Part shown: piece after piece, positions 24,719-33,941 of the stretch
Layout: the number at the start of each line of letters is the position of its first letter
Numbering within the stretch: the first letter of the stretch is position 1
DNA from: Orrella daihaiensis
GTDB lineage: Bacteria; Pseudomonadota; Gammaproteobacteria; Burkholderiales; Burkholderiaceae_B
Reading direction: 5' to 3'
DNA: 64,000 nt
Assembly (NCBI RefSeq): GCF_022811525.1
Contig: NZ_CP063982.1
Location: forward strand, 248,001 to 312,000
Made by a program: the position numbers and the translations under genes
The notes under the pieces: model-generated
What the model saw: only the letters and a program-made list of their open reading frames with translations
Databases searched by the model: none
Told to the model about the DNA's origin: nothing

Positions 24719-27215
24719 GCAGTTCTGCGCGACCGACCTCGATTGCACGCAAACGCTGTTTGGCAACTGCTTCAATGGCTTCACGCAAGCCGTCATCATT
24801 GGCTAGCATGGATTTGAAATCCTTGGCGGTGAGCTCCAGAAGTTTGGTGTAACCGAGTGATCGCACCTCAAATTCCGTCGCGTCCTGATTAAGTAAGTAC
24901 AACTCCCCAAAAAACTCTCCCGAACCAAGTTCGATGTGGGTTGCATCTGGCAACAGCACAGACACTGCGCCTGAGGCCACGAAATAAAGTGACGGGTTTG
25001 GTTTGTTGGGCCCTTGAATCAGCTGGTTAGGCAAAGTCAGCCTGGTTTTTAGTTTGCGCGTGAGCTTGCGTAGCGTCTGCTCGGGCAAGTCCGCAAGCAA
25101 AGGAACACGGTGCGCCAACTCCTCGGGCGCAAGCTCTACATCAATGGGCGGCACCTGATCGAGAAATGACCAACGGTCTTCTAGTTGCTCGAGCAGATCA
25201 TCGTAAACCTCGGGGTTGATAATCGACTCCTCCAGCATTTTTCGATACCGGGAGCGTTCAAGTGTGCGCGCCAGACGGCCAAGGTAGCTTTGTTCGAGCC
25301 ACTCTGCAAAGTTGGGATATTGCAAACGCAATGCTTGCATATTCTCTTCGACGCGGCTTAAACGATCGCGTAAAGCCGCCTGAATGGTATCGGCAGCACT
25401 GTCGCCAAGCATCGGCCTAATCTGACTGTTCGCGAAGGCAATAAGCCGCCTAGTCACCCAGCGCCAACCAACAAGCTCCACGAATCGTTGGCCAAGCTCT
25501 TTGCCCAATAGACCCTGTAGACCGAAGGCTTGGTGCAGGCGCAATACCAGCTTGAATGTTTTTGGGTATTGTAGTGAGCGCTCGATGGACTTTTCGAACC
25601 CTGCCATGCCGCGCGCCTTGACATCGTCTTCCATGCGTTCTGACACCGACAGCAAACGTTCTGCGGTGCGTCGATCAAAGCCCTGTTCACCCAAGCCAAC
25701 CAGTATCAATTCGCTCTGCCGATTCGCGACCATCGACAGCCCAAGCCGAACGCGTTCTTGTTCATCAAACTGCCCTATTTGCGTGTCGGTGACACTGGTG
25801 ATGCTGGCGTCAAACACGTCATCTATCTTGGCGCGCGCCTGGCGGCTGATTTGTTCATCAACAGCAATTCGCTTGGTCTCAGCCTGAAGGTCATTGACGG
25901 TGATCACCACTGCCTGATTGCGCAAAGCACGCTCCAGTGGTGTGAGTTTGTTTAATTCAAGAAAGTTGATAAGAGGTCGTAGCGTTAAACCATTAATCAC
26001 GAGCGTTGACAACACGAATCCAGTTGCGCCAATCGCCACGAAATTGCTGATGTCATCGGAAAGAAGGTCATGCTCGGTCACTGACAAAGCCAGTGCAAGA
26101 GATAACGCTCCCCTTAAGCCACCCCAGCAGATCACGGCTTTGTAGCGGTTGTCTACCCGCGTACCCACCATGGCAGTCAGGCCTGGCAGCAATCCGTAAA
26201 CAGTCACCGCACGTGCGGCCAGCGCGGCCAGCATCGTAACGAGTACGACCAACAGATCGTGCCAGGTGGCATTTGCCAGCAAGCGAGGAATCATCATGGC
26301 GGCGAACAAGAAAATCAGTGAGCTTGCCCAAAATCCAAATTGACGCCAAGACTGTGCCAGTGCATACGCAGTGGTGGGGGTCATGCGGGTACGTCCAACG
26401 GACGACACGACCAAGCCGGCAACGACGGTCGACACCACGCCAGACCAACCAAAATAATGTTCCGGAATGATGTAGGCGATATAAGCAGTGGCCACCGTTA
26501 ACGAGATTTCCGCAGTTGGCCAACCACGCAGCAGGGGCAGTGCTGCACAAGCTAGACGCCCAATCAGGTAGCCACTAATCGCGCCGCCAATCATCAACTC
26601 CATGAAACTGACCAAAACAGAGCCCGTTCCCCAAGGGGCTGCAACCGAGTGCGATGCAACACCGAGCATCACGGAGTAAAGCGCAATGGCAGCGGCATCG
26701 TTTAGCAGGCTCTCGCCTTCGACAATGGTCGTTAGTCGTTTCGGCGCCCCCACTTCCTTGAAAATACTCACCACGGCAGCAGGATCGGTGGTTGCGATGA
26801 TGGCGCCAAGCAGTAAACACGCGGCTAGGCTATAGCTCGAGACAAACGAAACACCCCACCCCACAAACGCCGTACATATGAAGACTGCCACCACGGCCAG
26901 CAGCAAAATGGGTGCAATGTCGTTGAACAAGCCGCGCACATTGGTGTTAAGTGCGGTTTCAAACAACAGAACTGGCAGAAACACCACCAAGATTGTCTCG
27001 GAAGGTATTTCGAATGCCTGCAGTGTTACTAGCGAATCAGCCAACCAGGCCGGTGCCCAGTCGTGTACGTGAATCAGGTAGCCCAGCAGCGCACCAACGA
27101 CGGACAGCAACAGCGTTGCTGGAATCCGCAAAGCGCTTGCCAATGGTGAAAGAAAGCAGACGAGAACAAGAAGTCCCGCCAGCCCGAAGATGAGCATGTT
27201 GATCGCCATGCGCAC
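24681..27215 (-). CDS. CPA1 Na+/H+ antiporter with C-terminal cyclic nucleotide-binding domain
   Basis: Protein of 844 aa. Residues 1-420 form a CPA1 antiporter domain of about 12 helices, with GAIIATTDPAAVVSIFKEVG and the ion-binding ND pair in VEGESLLNDAAAIALYS. A long charged, helical region (about 430-700) follows. The final part (about 715-815) reads as a cNMP-binding beta-roll: LPNQLIQGPNKPNPSLYFVA, SGAVSVLLPD, LGSGEFFGELYLLNQ. The phosphate-binding arginine expected a few residues after FFGEL is not obvious (LLNQDATEFEVRS). The architecture is like plant SOS1 and some bacterial NhaP proteins. Role: sodium or pH homeostasis, regulated by the tail; ligand unproven. Confidence 0.88.
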   Translation of the reverse strand: MRMAINMLIFGLAGLLVLVCFLSPLASALRIPATLLLSVVGALLGYLIHVHDWAPAWLADSLVTLQAFEIPSETILVVFLPVLLFETALNTNVRGLFNDIAPILLLAVVAVFICTAFVGWGVSFVSSYSLAACLLLGAIIATTDPAAVVSIFKEVGAPKRLTTIVEGESLLNDAAAIALYSVMLGVASHSVAAPWGTGSVLVSFMELMIGGAISGYLIGRLACAALPLLRGWPTAEISLTVATAYIAYIIPEHYFGWSGVVSTVVAGLVVSSVGRTRMTPTTAYALAQSWRQFGFWASSLIFLFAAMMIPRLLANATWHDLLVVLVTMLAALAARAVTVYGLLPGLTAMVGTRVDNRYKAVICWGGLRGALSLALALSVTEHDLLSDDISNFVAIGATGFVLSTLVINGLTLRPLINFLELNKLTPLERALRNQAVVITVNDLQAETKRIAVDEQISRQARAKIDDVFDASITSVTDTQIGQFDEQERVRLGLSMVANRQSELILVGLGEQGFDRRTAERLLSVSERMEDDVKARGMAGFEKSIERSLQYPKTFKLVLRLHQAFGLQGLLGKELGQRFVELVGWRWVTRRLIAFANSQIRPMLGDSAADTIQAALRDRLSRVEENMQALRLQYPNFAEWLEQSYLGRLARTLERSRYRKMLEESIINPEVYDDLLEQLEDRWSFLDQVPPIDVELAPEELAHRVPLLADLPEQTLRKLTRKLKTRLTLPNQLIQGPNKPNPSLYFVASGAVSVLLPDATHIELGSGEFFGELYLLNQDATEFEVRSLGYTKLLELTAKDFKSMLANDDGLREAIEAVAKQRLRAIEVGRAELLNLTGAQADSGQ

Positions 27216-27294
27216 TATGGTAGCGGGTTATTGAGAATTCGGTGTTGGTCCGAGCAATATCGAACCGATATTTTTAAGATCGCCCCGTCTAGAG

Positions 27295-28185
27295 TCAGGC
27301 AGCTTGCAAAGCACCGCGCATCTTCTTCAGTGCGGCGGCTTCGATCTGGCGAATGCGCTCGGCCGATACGCCAAACTCTTCGGCAAGTTCGTGCAAGGTT
27401 GGTCCGCCATCGTCGCCTAGCCAGCGTGCCGTGACGATTCGGCGTGAGCGCTCATCGAGCATCTCGAGCGCTTGCGACAGTCCCGTGGTTTGCAGGCGGT
27501 CATGGTCTTGCCGTGCCAATACCTCGGTTGGATCGTATTCGCCGTCGTCTGACAGATAGTCTATCGGGCTGAATTGATCATCGTCACCGGCTGGTGCTTG
27601 CAAAGAAAACTCGCGCCCGGTCATGCGCACTTCCATCTCGCGCACGTCTTCGGGTTTGACGCTTAGCTCGGTGGCAATATCATCAACCATCTGCGAATCC
27701 AGCGTCGTACCATCAGGGCGCATGCGGCGAAGATTGAAGAACAATTTGCGCTGAGCCTTGGTGGTAGCCACCTTGACCAAGCGCCAATTACGGATAATGA
27801 ATTCGTGGATTTCGGCTTTGATCCAGTGCACGGCAAAGGACACCAGACGCACGCCGCGGTCCGGGTCAAACCGTTTGACTGCTTTCATCAGTCCAATGTT
27901 GCCTTCCTGGATCAAATCAGCATGTGCCAGGCCGTAGCCCAAGTACTGACGAGCGATTGAGACAACGAGTCGCAAGTGCGACAAAATCAAATGCCGCGCC
28001 GCATCGAGATCGTTCTTGTCGCGCAAGTCAAGCGCGTACGCCTGCTCCTGCTCGGCGCTAAGCACGGGCATGTGGTTGACTGCACTGATGTAAGCCTCAA
28101 TCGATCCTAACGCGCCTGGGTTGGCGATCGCCATGGATAGAGCCTGAGGTGATACGGTCAATTCTCTAGTCATCGTGCCTTGCAT
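27295..28185 (-). CDS. rpoH: RNA polymerase sigma-32 (heat shock) factor
   Basis: Alternative sigma factor for heat-shock genes, 296 aa. Region 2 includes HLILSHLRLVVSIARQYLGY, LIQEGNIGLMKAVKRFDPDR and VRLVSFAVHWIKAEIHEFI. The RpoH box, QRKLFFNLRRMR, unique to sigma-32 and involved in its control, follows. Region 4.2 is the helix-turn-helix LHELAEEFGVSAERIRQIEA. Two starts are possible: ATG 28185 and ATG 28173, the latter with AAGG 5 nt upstream. A CIRCE operator 58-84 nt upstream indicates HrcA control. Confidence 0.97.
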   Translation of the reverse strand: MQGTMTRELTVSPQALSMAIANPGALGSIEAYISAVNHMPVLSAEQEQAYALDLRDKNDLDAARHLILSHLRLVVSIARQYLGYGLAHADLIQEGNIGLMKAVKRFDPDRGVRLVSFAVHWIKAEIHEFIIRNWRLVKVATTKAQRKLFFNLRRMRPDGTTLDSQMVDDIATELSVKPEDVREMEVRMTGREFSLQAPAGDDDQFSPIDYLSDDGEYDPTEVLARQDHDRLQTTGLSQALEMLDERSRRIVTARWLGDDGGPTLHELAEEFGVSAERIRQIEAAALKKMRGALQAA

Positions 28186-28242
28186 GGATTGGTATGCTCC
28201 TGTCTCTTAATGCTAAGCAATATTACGGACGCTTGTTTTATG

Positions 28243-28269
28243 TTAGCACTCTCTCTGGAAGAGTGCTAA
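28243..28269. promoter_or_regulatory. CIRCE operator (HrcA binding site) upstream of rpoH
   Basis: TTAGCACTC (28243-28251), a 9-bp spacer, and GAGTGCTAA (28261-28269) reproduce the CIRCE consensus with no mismatch in either arm. CIRCE is the operator of the heat-shock repressor HrcA and normally precedes groESL. Here it lies between rpoH (minus) and the RAYT-like gene (plus). Because it is palindromic it could act on both promoters. Confidence 0.93.
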
Positions 28270-28336
28270 TAAGACTTGATTTTGTCGCGAAAGTTCCGAA
28301 AATGGCGACAACGTATAGATTCAAAGGCAGGCATAT

Positions 28337-29053
28337 ATGCGATTGCCCAGGCTATTTGTGCCCGGTCAGGCTCAACTCGTGCAAGTCAGGTTCGTATCTG
28401 CGCTGGCACAGCATTGGCTCGATGATCAGTCAAAACAGCTGCTAGATGCCGTTGCAGCCTGGCTTGGCGAGTACACGAAAGCCCACCAGCTCGCGCTGCA
28501 TGCTTGGTCGTTGTCGCCCACACAATTGTTATTACTGGTAACACCTCCCGACAAAAGCGCGCTCGCCGGTGTGATTCAGGCGATTGGGCGGCGTCTGGCG
28601 CCTGAGCTCAAGACTGGCAGCGTGTTCGAGGGCAGATATAAAAGTGCCCCGGTAGAGCCCCAATGGGTGCTACCCGCACAAATTTGGGTTGAGTCTGCGC
28701 CGGTCGAACAAGGCTATGCTGCCCAAGCACAGGCCTGGCCCTGGTCATCGGCAGCCGGTCATGCCGGTATTGTTGAATCAGACAGACCGTGGCTGGTCAC
28801 GGTGTCAGACCATGAGCAGTATTGGCGGTGTGGCAACACGCCCTTTGACCGCCAGGCGAACTACCGGGTCAAACTGGCAGAAGGTATCTCCCTAGCTGAT
28901 CGCCAGCGGATTGATCATGCTGTTGGCGGGCAGTGGGCGTTGGGATCTGAGCAATATCTGGAGCAGATTGCCAAAGTGGCTAACCGCCGGGTCGCCCCGG
29001 GCAGACGGGGGCGCCCAAGGAAATTTGACCCCGAAGATCAAAAAGTCGATTGA
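28337..29053 (+). CDS. RAYT / Y1-transposase-like protein with lost catalytic residues
   Basis: Protein of 238 aa with the layout of REP-associated tyrosine transposases (Y1_Tnp fold). MRLPRLFVPG matches the usual N terminus, LHAWSLSPTQLLLLVTP the HUH strand, GRRLAPELKTGSVFEGRYKS the central block, AWPWSSAAGHAG the WSS motif, and WALGSEQYLEQI and GRRGRPRK the C-terminal nucleic-acid-binding end. Where active members have NHVHLL this one has TQLLLL (Q63, L65), and the tyrosine of YIxxNPVRAG is W117. So it should not cut or join DNA, though it may still bind it. The frame is intact. It shares its promoter region with rpoH and precedes gltB. Confidence 0.78.
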   Translation: MRLPRLFVPGQAQLVQVRFVSALAQHWLDDQSKQLLDAVAAWLGEYTKAHQLALHAWSLSPTQLLLLVTPPDKSALAGVIQAIGRRLAPELKTGSVFEGRYKSAPVEPQWVLPAQIWVESAPVEQGYAAQAQAWPWSSAAGHAGIVESDRPWLVTVSDHEQYWRCGNTPFDRQANYRVKLAEGISLADRQRIDHAVGGQWALGSEQYLEQIAKVANRRVAPGRRGRPRKFDPEDQKVD

Positions 29054-29067
29054 TATCAAAAGCTAAA

Positions 29068-29136
29068 TGATCTGTCCCTAATTTTAGACATCCCCAACGA
29101 TTATGAAAATAAATGGGGACGCACCCTATTTATTTC
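29068..29136. repeat. Inverted-repeat remnants downstream of the RAYT-like gene
   Basis: The gap before gltB contains GTCCC (29074-29078) facing GGGAC (29116-29120), and TCCCCA (29091-29096) facing TGGGGA (29114-29119), in an AT-rich setting ending in ACGCACCCTATTTA. Short GTCCC/GGGAC hairpins of this kind are often seen beside RAYT genes. The copies here are imperfect and may be decayed. The rest of the 159-bp gap shows nothing else. Confidence 0.4.
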
Positions 29137-29212
29137 GCTTGCATCCCACAAAATATGGGGTTATCGTCTTCTGCCGCGCTGCACCATGCGCGGTTGAACG
29201 GGAGCCAATCGC

Positions 29213-32200
29213 ATGTCTACATTTCCTTTGACTTTTCATCCGCGTCCCCAGACTGGCCATTCGCCACAGGGACTTTATTCGCCAGCAAACGAACATGATG
29301 CCTGTGGTGTCGGTTTTGTGGCGCACATCAAAGGTCAGGCGTCCCACTCGATTATTTCGCAGGGCCTGAAAATCCTCGAGAACCTCGACCACCGCGGTGC
29401 TGTTGGTGCCGACAAGTTAATGGGGGATGGCGCCGGTATTCTGATTCAGATTCCTGATGCGCTGTATCGCGAGGAAATGGCGGCTCAAGGCGTCACCTTG
29501 CCGGCCCCAGGTGAGTACGGCGTGGCGATGGTCTTTTTGCCGAAAGAAATCGCATCGCGTTTAGCTTGTGAGCAAGCGCTCGAGCGCGAAGTCGTGGCCG
29601 AAGGCCAAGTCGTGCTCGGATGGCGTGACGTTCCTATCGACACCGACATGCCAATGTCACCCACCGTCAAAGAGTGCGAGCCCGTCATTCGCCAATTGTT
29701 TATCGGTCGCGGCGAGAACGTGATGGTGCCCGACGCTTTGGAGCGCAAGCTCTATGTAATTCGTAAAAAAGCCAGCCATGCCATCCACGCCATGAAACTG
29801 GCGCACGGTACTGAATATTTCGTGCCCTCTGTTTCTGTTCGCACAGTGGTCTACAAGGGCCTGCTGCTCGCAAATCAGGTTGGCCAGTATTACCGAGATC
29901 TAGCCGATCCGCGCACGGTCTCAGCGCTGGCATTGGTTCACCAGCGTTTCTCTACCAATACGTTCCCCGCATGGCCGCTGGCTCACCCCTATCGCATGAT
30001 TGCGCATAACGGCGAAATCAACACGGTCAAGGGCAATTACAACTGGCTGCGCGCACGTGAAGGCACGATGGAATCTGCCGTGCTCGGTCAAGACCTGAGT
30101 AAGCTCTATCCGATCGTCTACGCCGGGCAATCCGACACAGCGACGTTTGATAACTGCCTTGAGTTGCTGGTGATGTCAGGCTACTCGCTTGCGCACGCCA
30201 TGATGATGATGATTCCGGAAGCCTGGGAACAGCATGCACATATGGACCCTTCTAGGCGCGCGTTTTATGAATATCACGCTGCCATGATGGAGCCATGGGA
30301 TGGTCCGGCTGCGGTGGCCTTCACCGATGGCAAGCAAATCGGTGCCACCCTTGACCGTAATGGGTTGCGCCCAGCGCGTTACCTGGTCACCGAAGACGAC
30401 TTGGTGATCATGGCTTCCGAGGCGGGTGTGTTACCGATTGCTGAAAGCCGCATCGTTAAAAAGTGGCGCCTGCAGCCAGGCAAGATGTTCCTGATCGATC
30501 TTGAGCAGGGTCGCATTATTGATGATGAAGAAATCAAGTCACAGTTGGCCAACAGCCGCCCCTATCGTCATTGGATCGAGCGTTTGCGCATCAAGCTCGA
30601 GTCATTGCCCAAACCTGAAGCAACGGCCAAGGCCCGTCACCAGTCCAATGTCGATCGCCTTGATCGTGAACAGGCGTTTGGCTGGACGCAGGAGGATCTG
30701 AAATTCATTCTTGAGCCGATGGCGCAAAGCGGTGAAGAGGCCACAGGTTCGATGGGCAACGATGCACCTTTGGCAGTTCTGTCGGATCGACCAAAGCCGT
30801 TCTATAACTATTTCCGCCAAATGTTCGCGCAGGTGACCAATCCACCGATTGACCCAATTCGCGAACAACTGGTGATGTCTCTTGTTTCCTTTATCGGGCC
30901 CAAGCCTAATCTGCTCGATATCAACAACGTCAATCCGCCGCTGCGCCTTGAAATCGCTCAGCCAGTCCTCGATGAAGACGCGATGACGCAGATTCGTGAC
31001 GTCGAAGTCTACACAGGTAACAAGTTCCGTAGTTACGAGCTTGATATCACTTACCCCAGCGCATGGGGTGCAGAGGGTATTGAGGCCAGACTCGCAGCGC
31101 TGTGTGCTTCTGCCGCGGATGCCGTTGAAAGTGGTTTTAATGTGCTGATCATTTCAGATCGCTTGGTTGACAAAGACCGGGTCGCTATCCCTGCGCTGTT
31201 GGCCACCTCCGCGATCCACCAGCATTTGATCAGTCGCGGCTTACGCACTCGCACAGGCCTGGTGGTTGAAACCGGTTCGGCTCGCGAGGTGCATCACTTC
31301 GCCCTGCTTGGCGGGTTCGGTGCCGAGGCCATCCATCCTTACCTTGCGCTTGAGGCGATCCGTTCCATGTCGGACGACAGTGACAAGGCAGTGGCTAATT
31401 TCATCAAAGCGATTGGCAAGGGTTTGAACAAAGTGATGTCCAAGATGGGCATTTCGACGTTCATGTCGTATTGTGGCGCCCAGATCTTTGAAGCGGTCGG
31501 TTTGCATGACTCATTGATCAAGAAGTATTTCCCCGGTACATCAAGCTCGATCGGTGGTGTGAATGTGTTTGAGGTGGCGCAAGAGGCATTGCGTGCACAT
31601 CATGCTGCGTTTAGCAAAGACCCAGTGCTTGCCAATGCACTGGACGCCGGCGGTGATTATGCTTATCGGGTGCGTGGTGAGCAGCATATGTGGACGCCAG
31701 ACTCAATAGCCAAACTGCAGCACTCCACACGATCGAACAGCTACAGCACCTACAAGGAATACGCGCAGCTCATCAACGATCAGAGCAAGCGTCACATGAC
31801 CTTGCGCGGTTTGTTCGAGTTCCGGTTCGACCCGGCGCAAGCAATCCCACTTGATGAGGTGGAACCGGCCAAAGAGATCGTCAAGCGCTTTGCGACTGGT
31901 GCAATGTCTTTGGGTTCCATTTCGACGGAGGCTCACTCGGTTTTGGCTGTTGCGATGAACCGCATTGGTGGCAAGTCCAATACGGGTGAGGGTGGCGAGG
32001 ATGAATTGCGCTACCGCAGTGAGTTGCAAACCGGCAAAAGCGATATCAAGGATGGCGACACACTGGCTTCGGTGCTCGGTGCTGAGCGCATCGAAGCAGA
32101 TGTGGCTTTGAAAGCGGGAGACTCGTTGCGCTCACGTATCAAGCAAGTCGCCTCGGGGCGCTTTGGCGTGAATCCCGAGTATCTGGCGAGTGCCGATCAG

Positions 32201-33928
32201 ATTCAGATCAAGATGGCTCAAGGTGCCAAGCCTGGCGAAGGTGGCCAGCTGCCTGGTCATAAAGTGTCTGAGTACATCGCCAAGCTCCGTTGTTCGGTAC
32301 CAGGTGTTGGTTTGATTTCGCCACCACCGCACCACGACATTTACTCAATTGAAGACTTGGCGCAATTGATTCATGACCTTAAAAACGCCAATCCGCGCGC
32401 TTCGATCTCGGTGAAATTAGTCTCGGAAGTAGGCGTTGGCACCGTGGCAGCTGGCGTGGCCAAGGCCAAGTCTGATCATGTGGTGATTGCAGGCCATGAC
32501 GGCGGCACGGGTGCTTCGCCGATCTCATCGATCAAACATGCGGGTACCCCTTGGGAGCTTGGCTTGGCTGAGACCCAACAGACCTTGGTGATCAATCGTT
32601 TGCGTAGTCGCATTCGAGTTCAGGCTGACGGTCAAATGAAGACCGGTCGTGATGTGGTGATCGGCGCCTTGCTAGGTGCTGATGAGTTTGGGTTTGCGAC
32701 TGCACCACTGGTGGTCGAAGGCTGTATCATGATGCGCAAGTGTCATTTGAATACGTGTCCTGTCGGCGTGGCGACCCAAGATCCGGTGTTGCGCAAGAAA
32801 TTCCAGGGCAAACCAGAGCATGTGGTTAATTATTTCTTCTTTGTCGCTGAAGAAGTACGTGAAATCATGGCTCAATTGGGCATACGCAAGTTTGATGAGC
32901 TCATTGGTCGCACCGATTTGCTGGACACAAGGGCTGGCATTGACCACTGGAAAGCCCACGGGCTGGATTTCACCAAGGTGTTCTATCAGCCAGTCACTGA
33001 TGAGCCACGTTATCAAGTGCTCGAGCAAGACCATGGTCTTGACGGTGCCCTAGACCATCAGTTGATCGAGCGCAGTAAGCCTGCGATTGAGAAAGGCGAG
33101 AAAGTTTCCTTCATCGTTCCGGTGCGTAATCGCAACCGCAGCGTGGGTGCCATGTTGTCCGGTGAGATTGCGCGCCGCCATGGTGAAGATGGTCTGGCTG
33201 ATGATTCAATTCACATTCAGTTCAATGGCAGTGCCGGGCAGAGTTTTGGTGCATTCCTTGCTCACGGTGTGACATTTGATTTGGTTGGTGAGGGCAACGA
33301 CTACGTTGGCAAGGGCTTGGCGGGTGGTCGAATCATTGTCCGAAGCCCCAACGATTTCCGTGGCTTCGGTCCTGAGCACATCATCGTGGGTAACACGGTG
33401 TTGTACGGCGCAACCGCCGGGCAAGCCTACCTGAGTGGCGTTGCTGGCGAGCGGTTTGCGGTTCGTAACTCAGGTGCGGCTGCTGTGATTGAAGGCACGG
33501 GCGATCACGGCTGTGAGTACATGACTGGTGGAACGGTGGTAGTGCTTGGGTCAACGGGCCGTAATTTTGCTGCCGGTATGTCTGGTGGTGTGGCCTATGT
33601 CTATGACCCTGAGCGTCGCTTTAAGGATTGTTGCAACATGGCCATGGTTGACCTAGAGCCGGTGATGTCTGCGGCTGAGCAAAAGGACAAGGTCGGGATG
33701 GATACTTGGCACAGCATGGTGCGTGGTGCTGAGCGTGAGACCGATGAGGTCATTTTGAAGCGTTTGGTTGAAGATCACTTCCGATATACGGGTAGCTTCC
33801 GCGCACGCGACATCCTGAGTAACTGGACGGCGTCTAGAGGGCTATTCGTAAAAGTAATGCCCAAGGAATATCGTCGCGCCTTGGCTGAACTCTGGCAAAA
33901 CGCCAACCCGGCTTCCAAAGCCGCTTGA
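29213..33928 (+). CDS. gltB: Glutamate synthase (NADPH), large subunit
   Basis: Alpha subunit of GOGAT, which makes glutamate from glutamine and 2-oxoglutarate. At 1571 aa it has full family length. The N-terminal Ntn amidotransferase domain begins at C31 (CGVGFVAH) after a 30-residue propeptide. The central and FMN-binding domains follow (VKLVSEVGVGTVAAGVAKAK, AGHDGGTGASPISS), with the 3Fe-4S cysteines in CIMMRKCHLNTCPVG near residue 1176. A C-terminal beta-helix (GXXG repeats, e.g. GKGLAGGRIIV) ends the protein. gltD follows after 13 nt, forming the usual operon. Confidence 0.98.
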   Translation: MSTFPLTFHPRPQTGHSPQGLYSPANEHDACGVGFVAHIKGQASHSIISQGLKILENLDHRGAVGADKLMGDGAGILIQIPDALYREEMAAQGVTLPAPGEYGVAMVFLPKEIASRLACEQALEREVVAEGQVVLGWRDVPIDTDMPMSPTVKECEPVIRQLFIGRGENVMVPDALERKLYVIRKKASHAIHAMKLAHGTEYFVPSVSVRTVVYKGLLLANQVGQYYRDLADPRTVSALALVHQRFSTNTFPAWPLAHPYRMIAHNGEINTVKGNYNWLRAREGTMESAVLGQDLSKLYPIVYAGQSDTATFDNCLELLVMSGYSLAHAMMMMIPEAWEQHAHMDPSRRAFYEYHAAMMEPWDGPAAVAFTDGKQIGATLDRNGLRPARYLVTEDDLVIMASEAGVLPIAESRIVKKWRLQPGKMFLIDLEQGRIIDDEEIKSQLANSRPYRHWIERLRIKLESLPKPEATAKARHQSNVDRLDREQAFGWTQEDLKFILEPMAQSGEEATGSMGNDAPLAVLSDRPKPFYNYFRQMFAQVTNPPIDPIREQLVMSLVSFIGPKPNLLDINNVNPPLRLEIAQPVLDEDAMTQIRDVEVYTGNKFRSYELDITYPSAWGAEGIEARLAALCASAADAVESGFNVLIISDRLVDKDRVAIPALLATSAIHQHLISRGLRTRTGLVVETGSAREVHHFALLGGFGAEAIHPYLALEAIRSMSDDSDKAVANFIKAIGKGLNKVMSKMGISTFMSYCGAQIFEAVGLHDSLIKKYFPGTSSSIGGVNVFEVAQEALRAHHAAFSKDPVLANALDAGGDYAYRVRGEQHMWTPDSIAKLQHSTRSNSYSTYKEYAQLINDQSKRHMTLRGLFEFRFDPAQAIPLDEVEPAKEIVKRFATGAMSLGSISTEAHSVLAVAMNRIGGKSNTGEGGEDELRYRSELQTGKSDIKDGDTLASVLGAERIEADVALKAGDSLRSRIKQVASGRFGVNPEYLASADQIQIKMAQGAKPGEGGQLPGHKVSEYIAKLRCSVPGVGLISPPPHHDIYSIEDLAQLIHDLKNANPRASISVKLVSEVGVGTVAAGVAKAKSDHVVIAGHDGGTGASPISSIKHAGTPWELGLAETQQTLVINRLRSRIRVQADGQMKTGRDVVIGALLGADEFGFATAPLVVEGCIMMRKCHLNTCPVGVATQDPVLRKKFQGKPEHVVNYFFFVAEEVREIMAQLGIRKFDELIGRTDLLDTRAGIDHWKAHGLDFTKVFYQPVTDEPRYQVLEQDHGLDGALDHQLIERSKPAIEKGEKVSFIVPVRNRNRSVGAMLSGEIARRHGEDGLADDSIHIQFNGSAGQSFGAFLAHGVTFDLVGEGNDYVGKGLAGGRIIVRSPNDFRGFGPEHIIVGNTVLYGATAGQAYLSGVAGERFAVRNSGAAAVIEGTGDHGCEYMTGGTVVVLGSTGRNFAAGMSGGVAYVYDPERRFKDCCNMAMVDLEPVMSAAEQKDKVGMDTWHSMVRGAERETDEVILKRLVEDHFRYTGSFRARDILSNWTASRGLFVKVMPKEYRRALAELWQNANPASKAA

Positions 33929-33941
33929 TTGGGGACATGAC

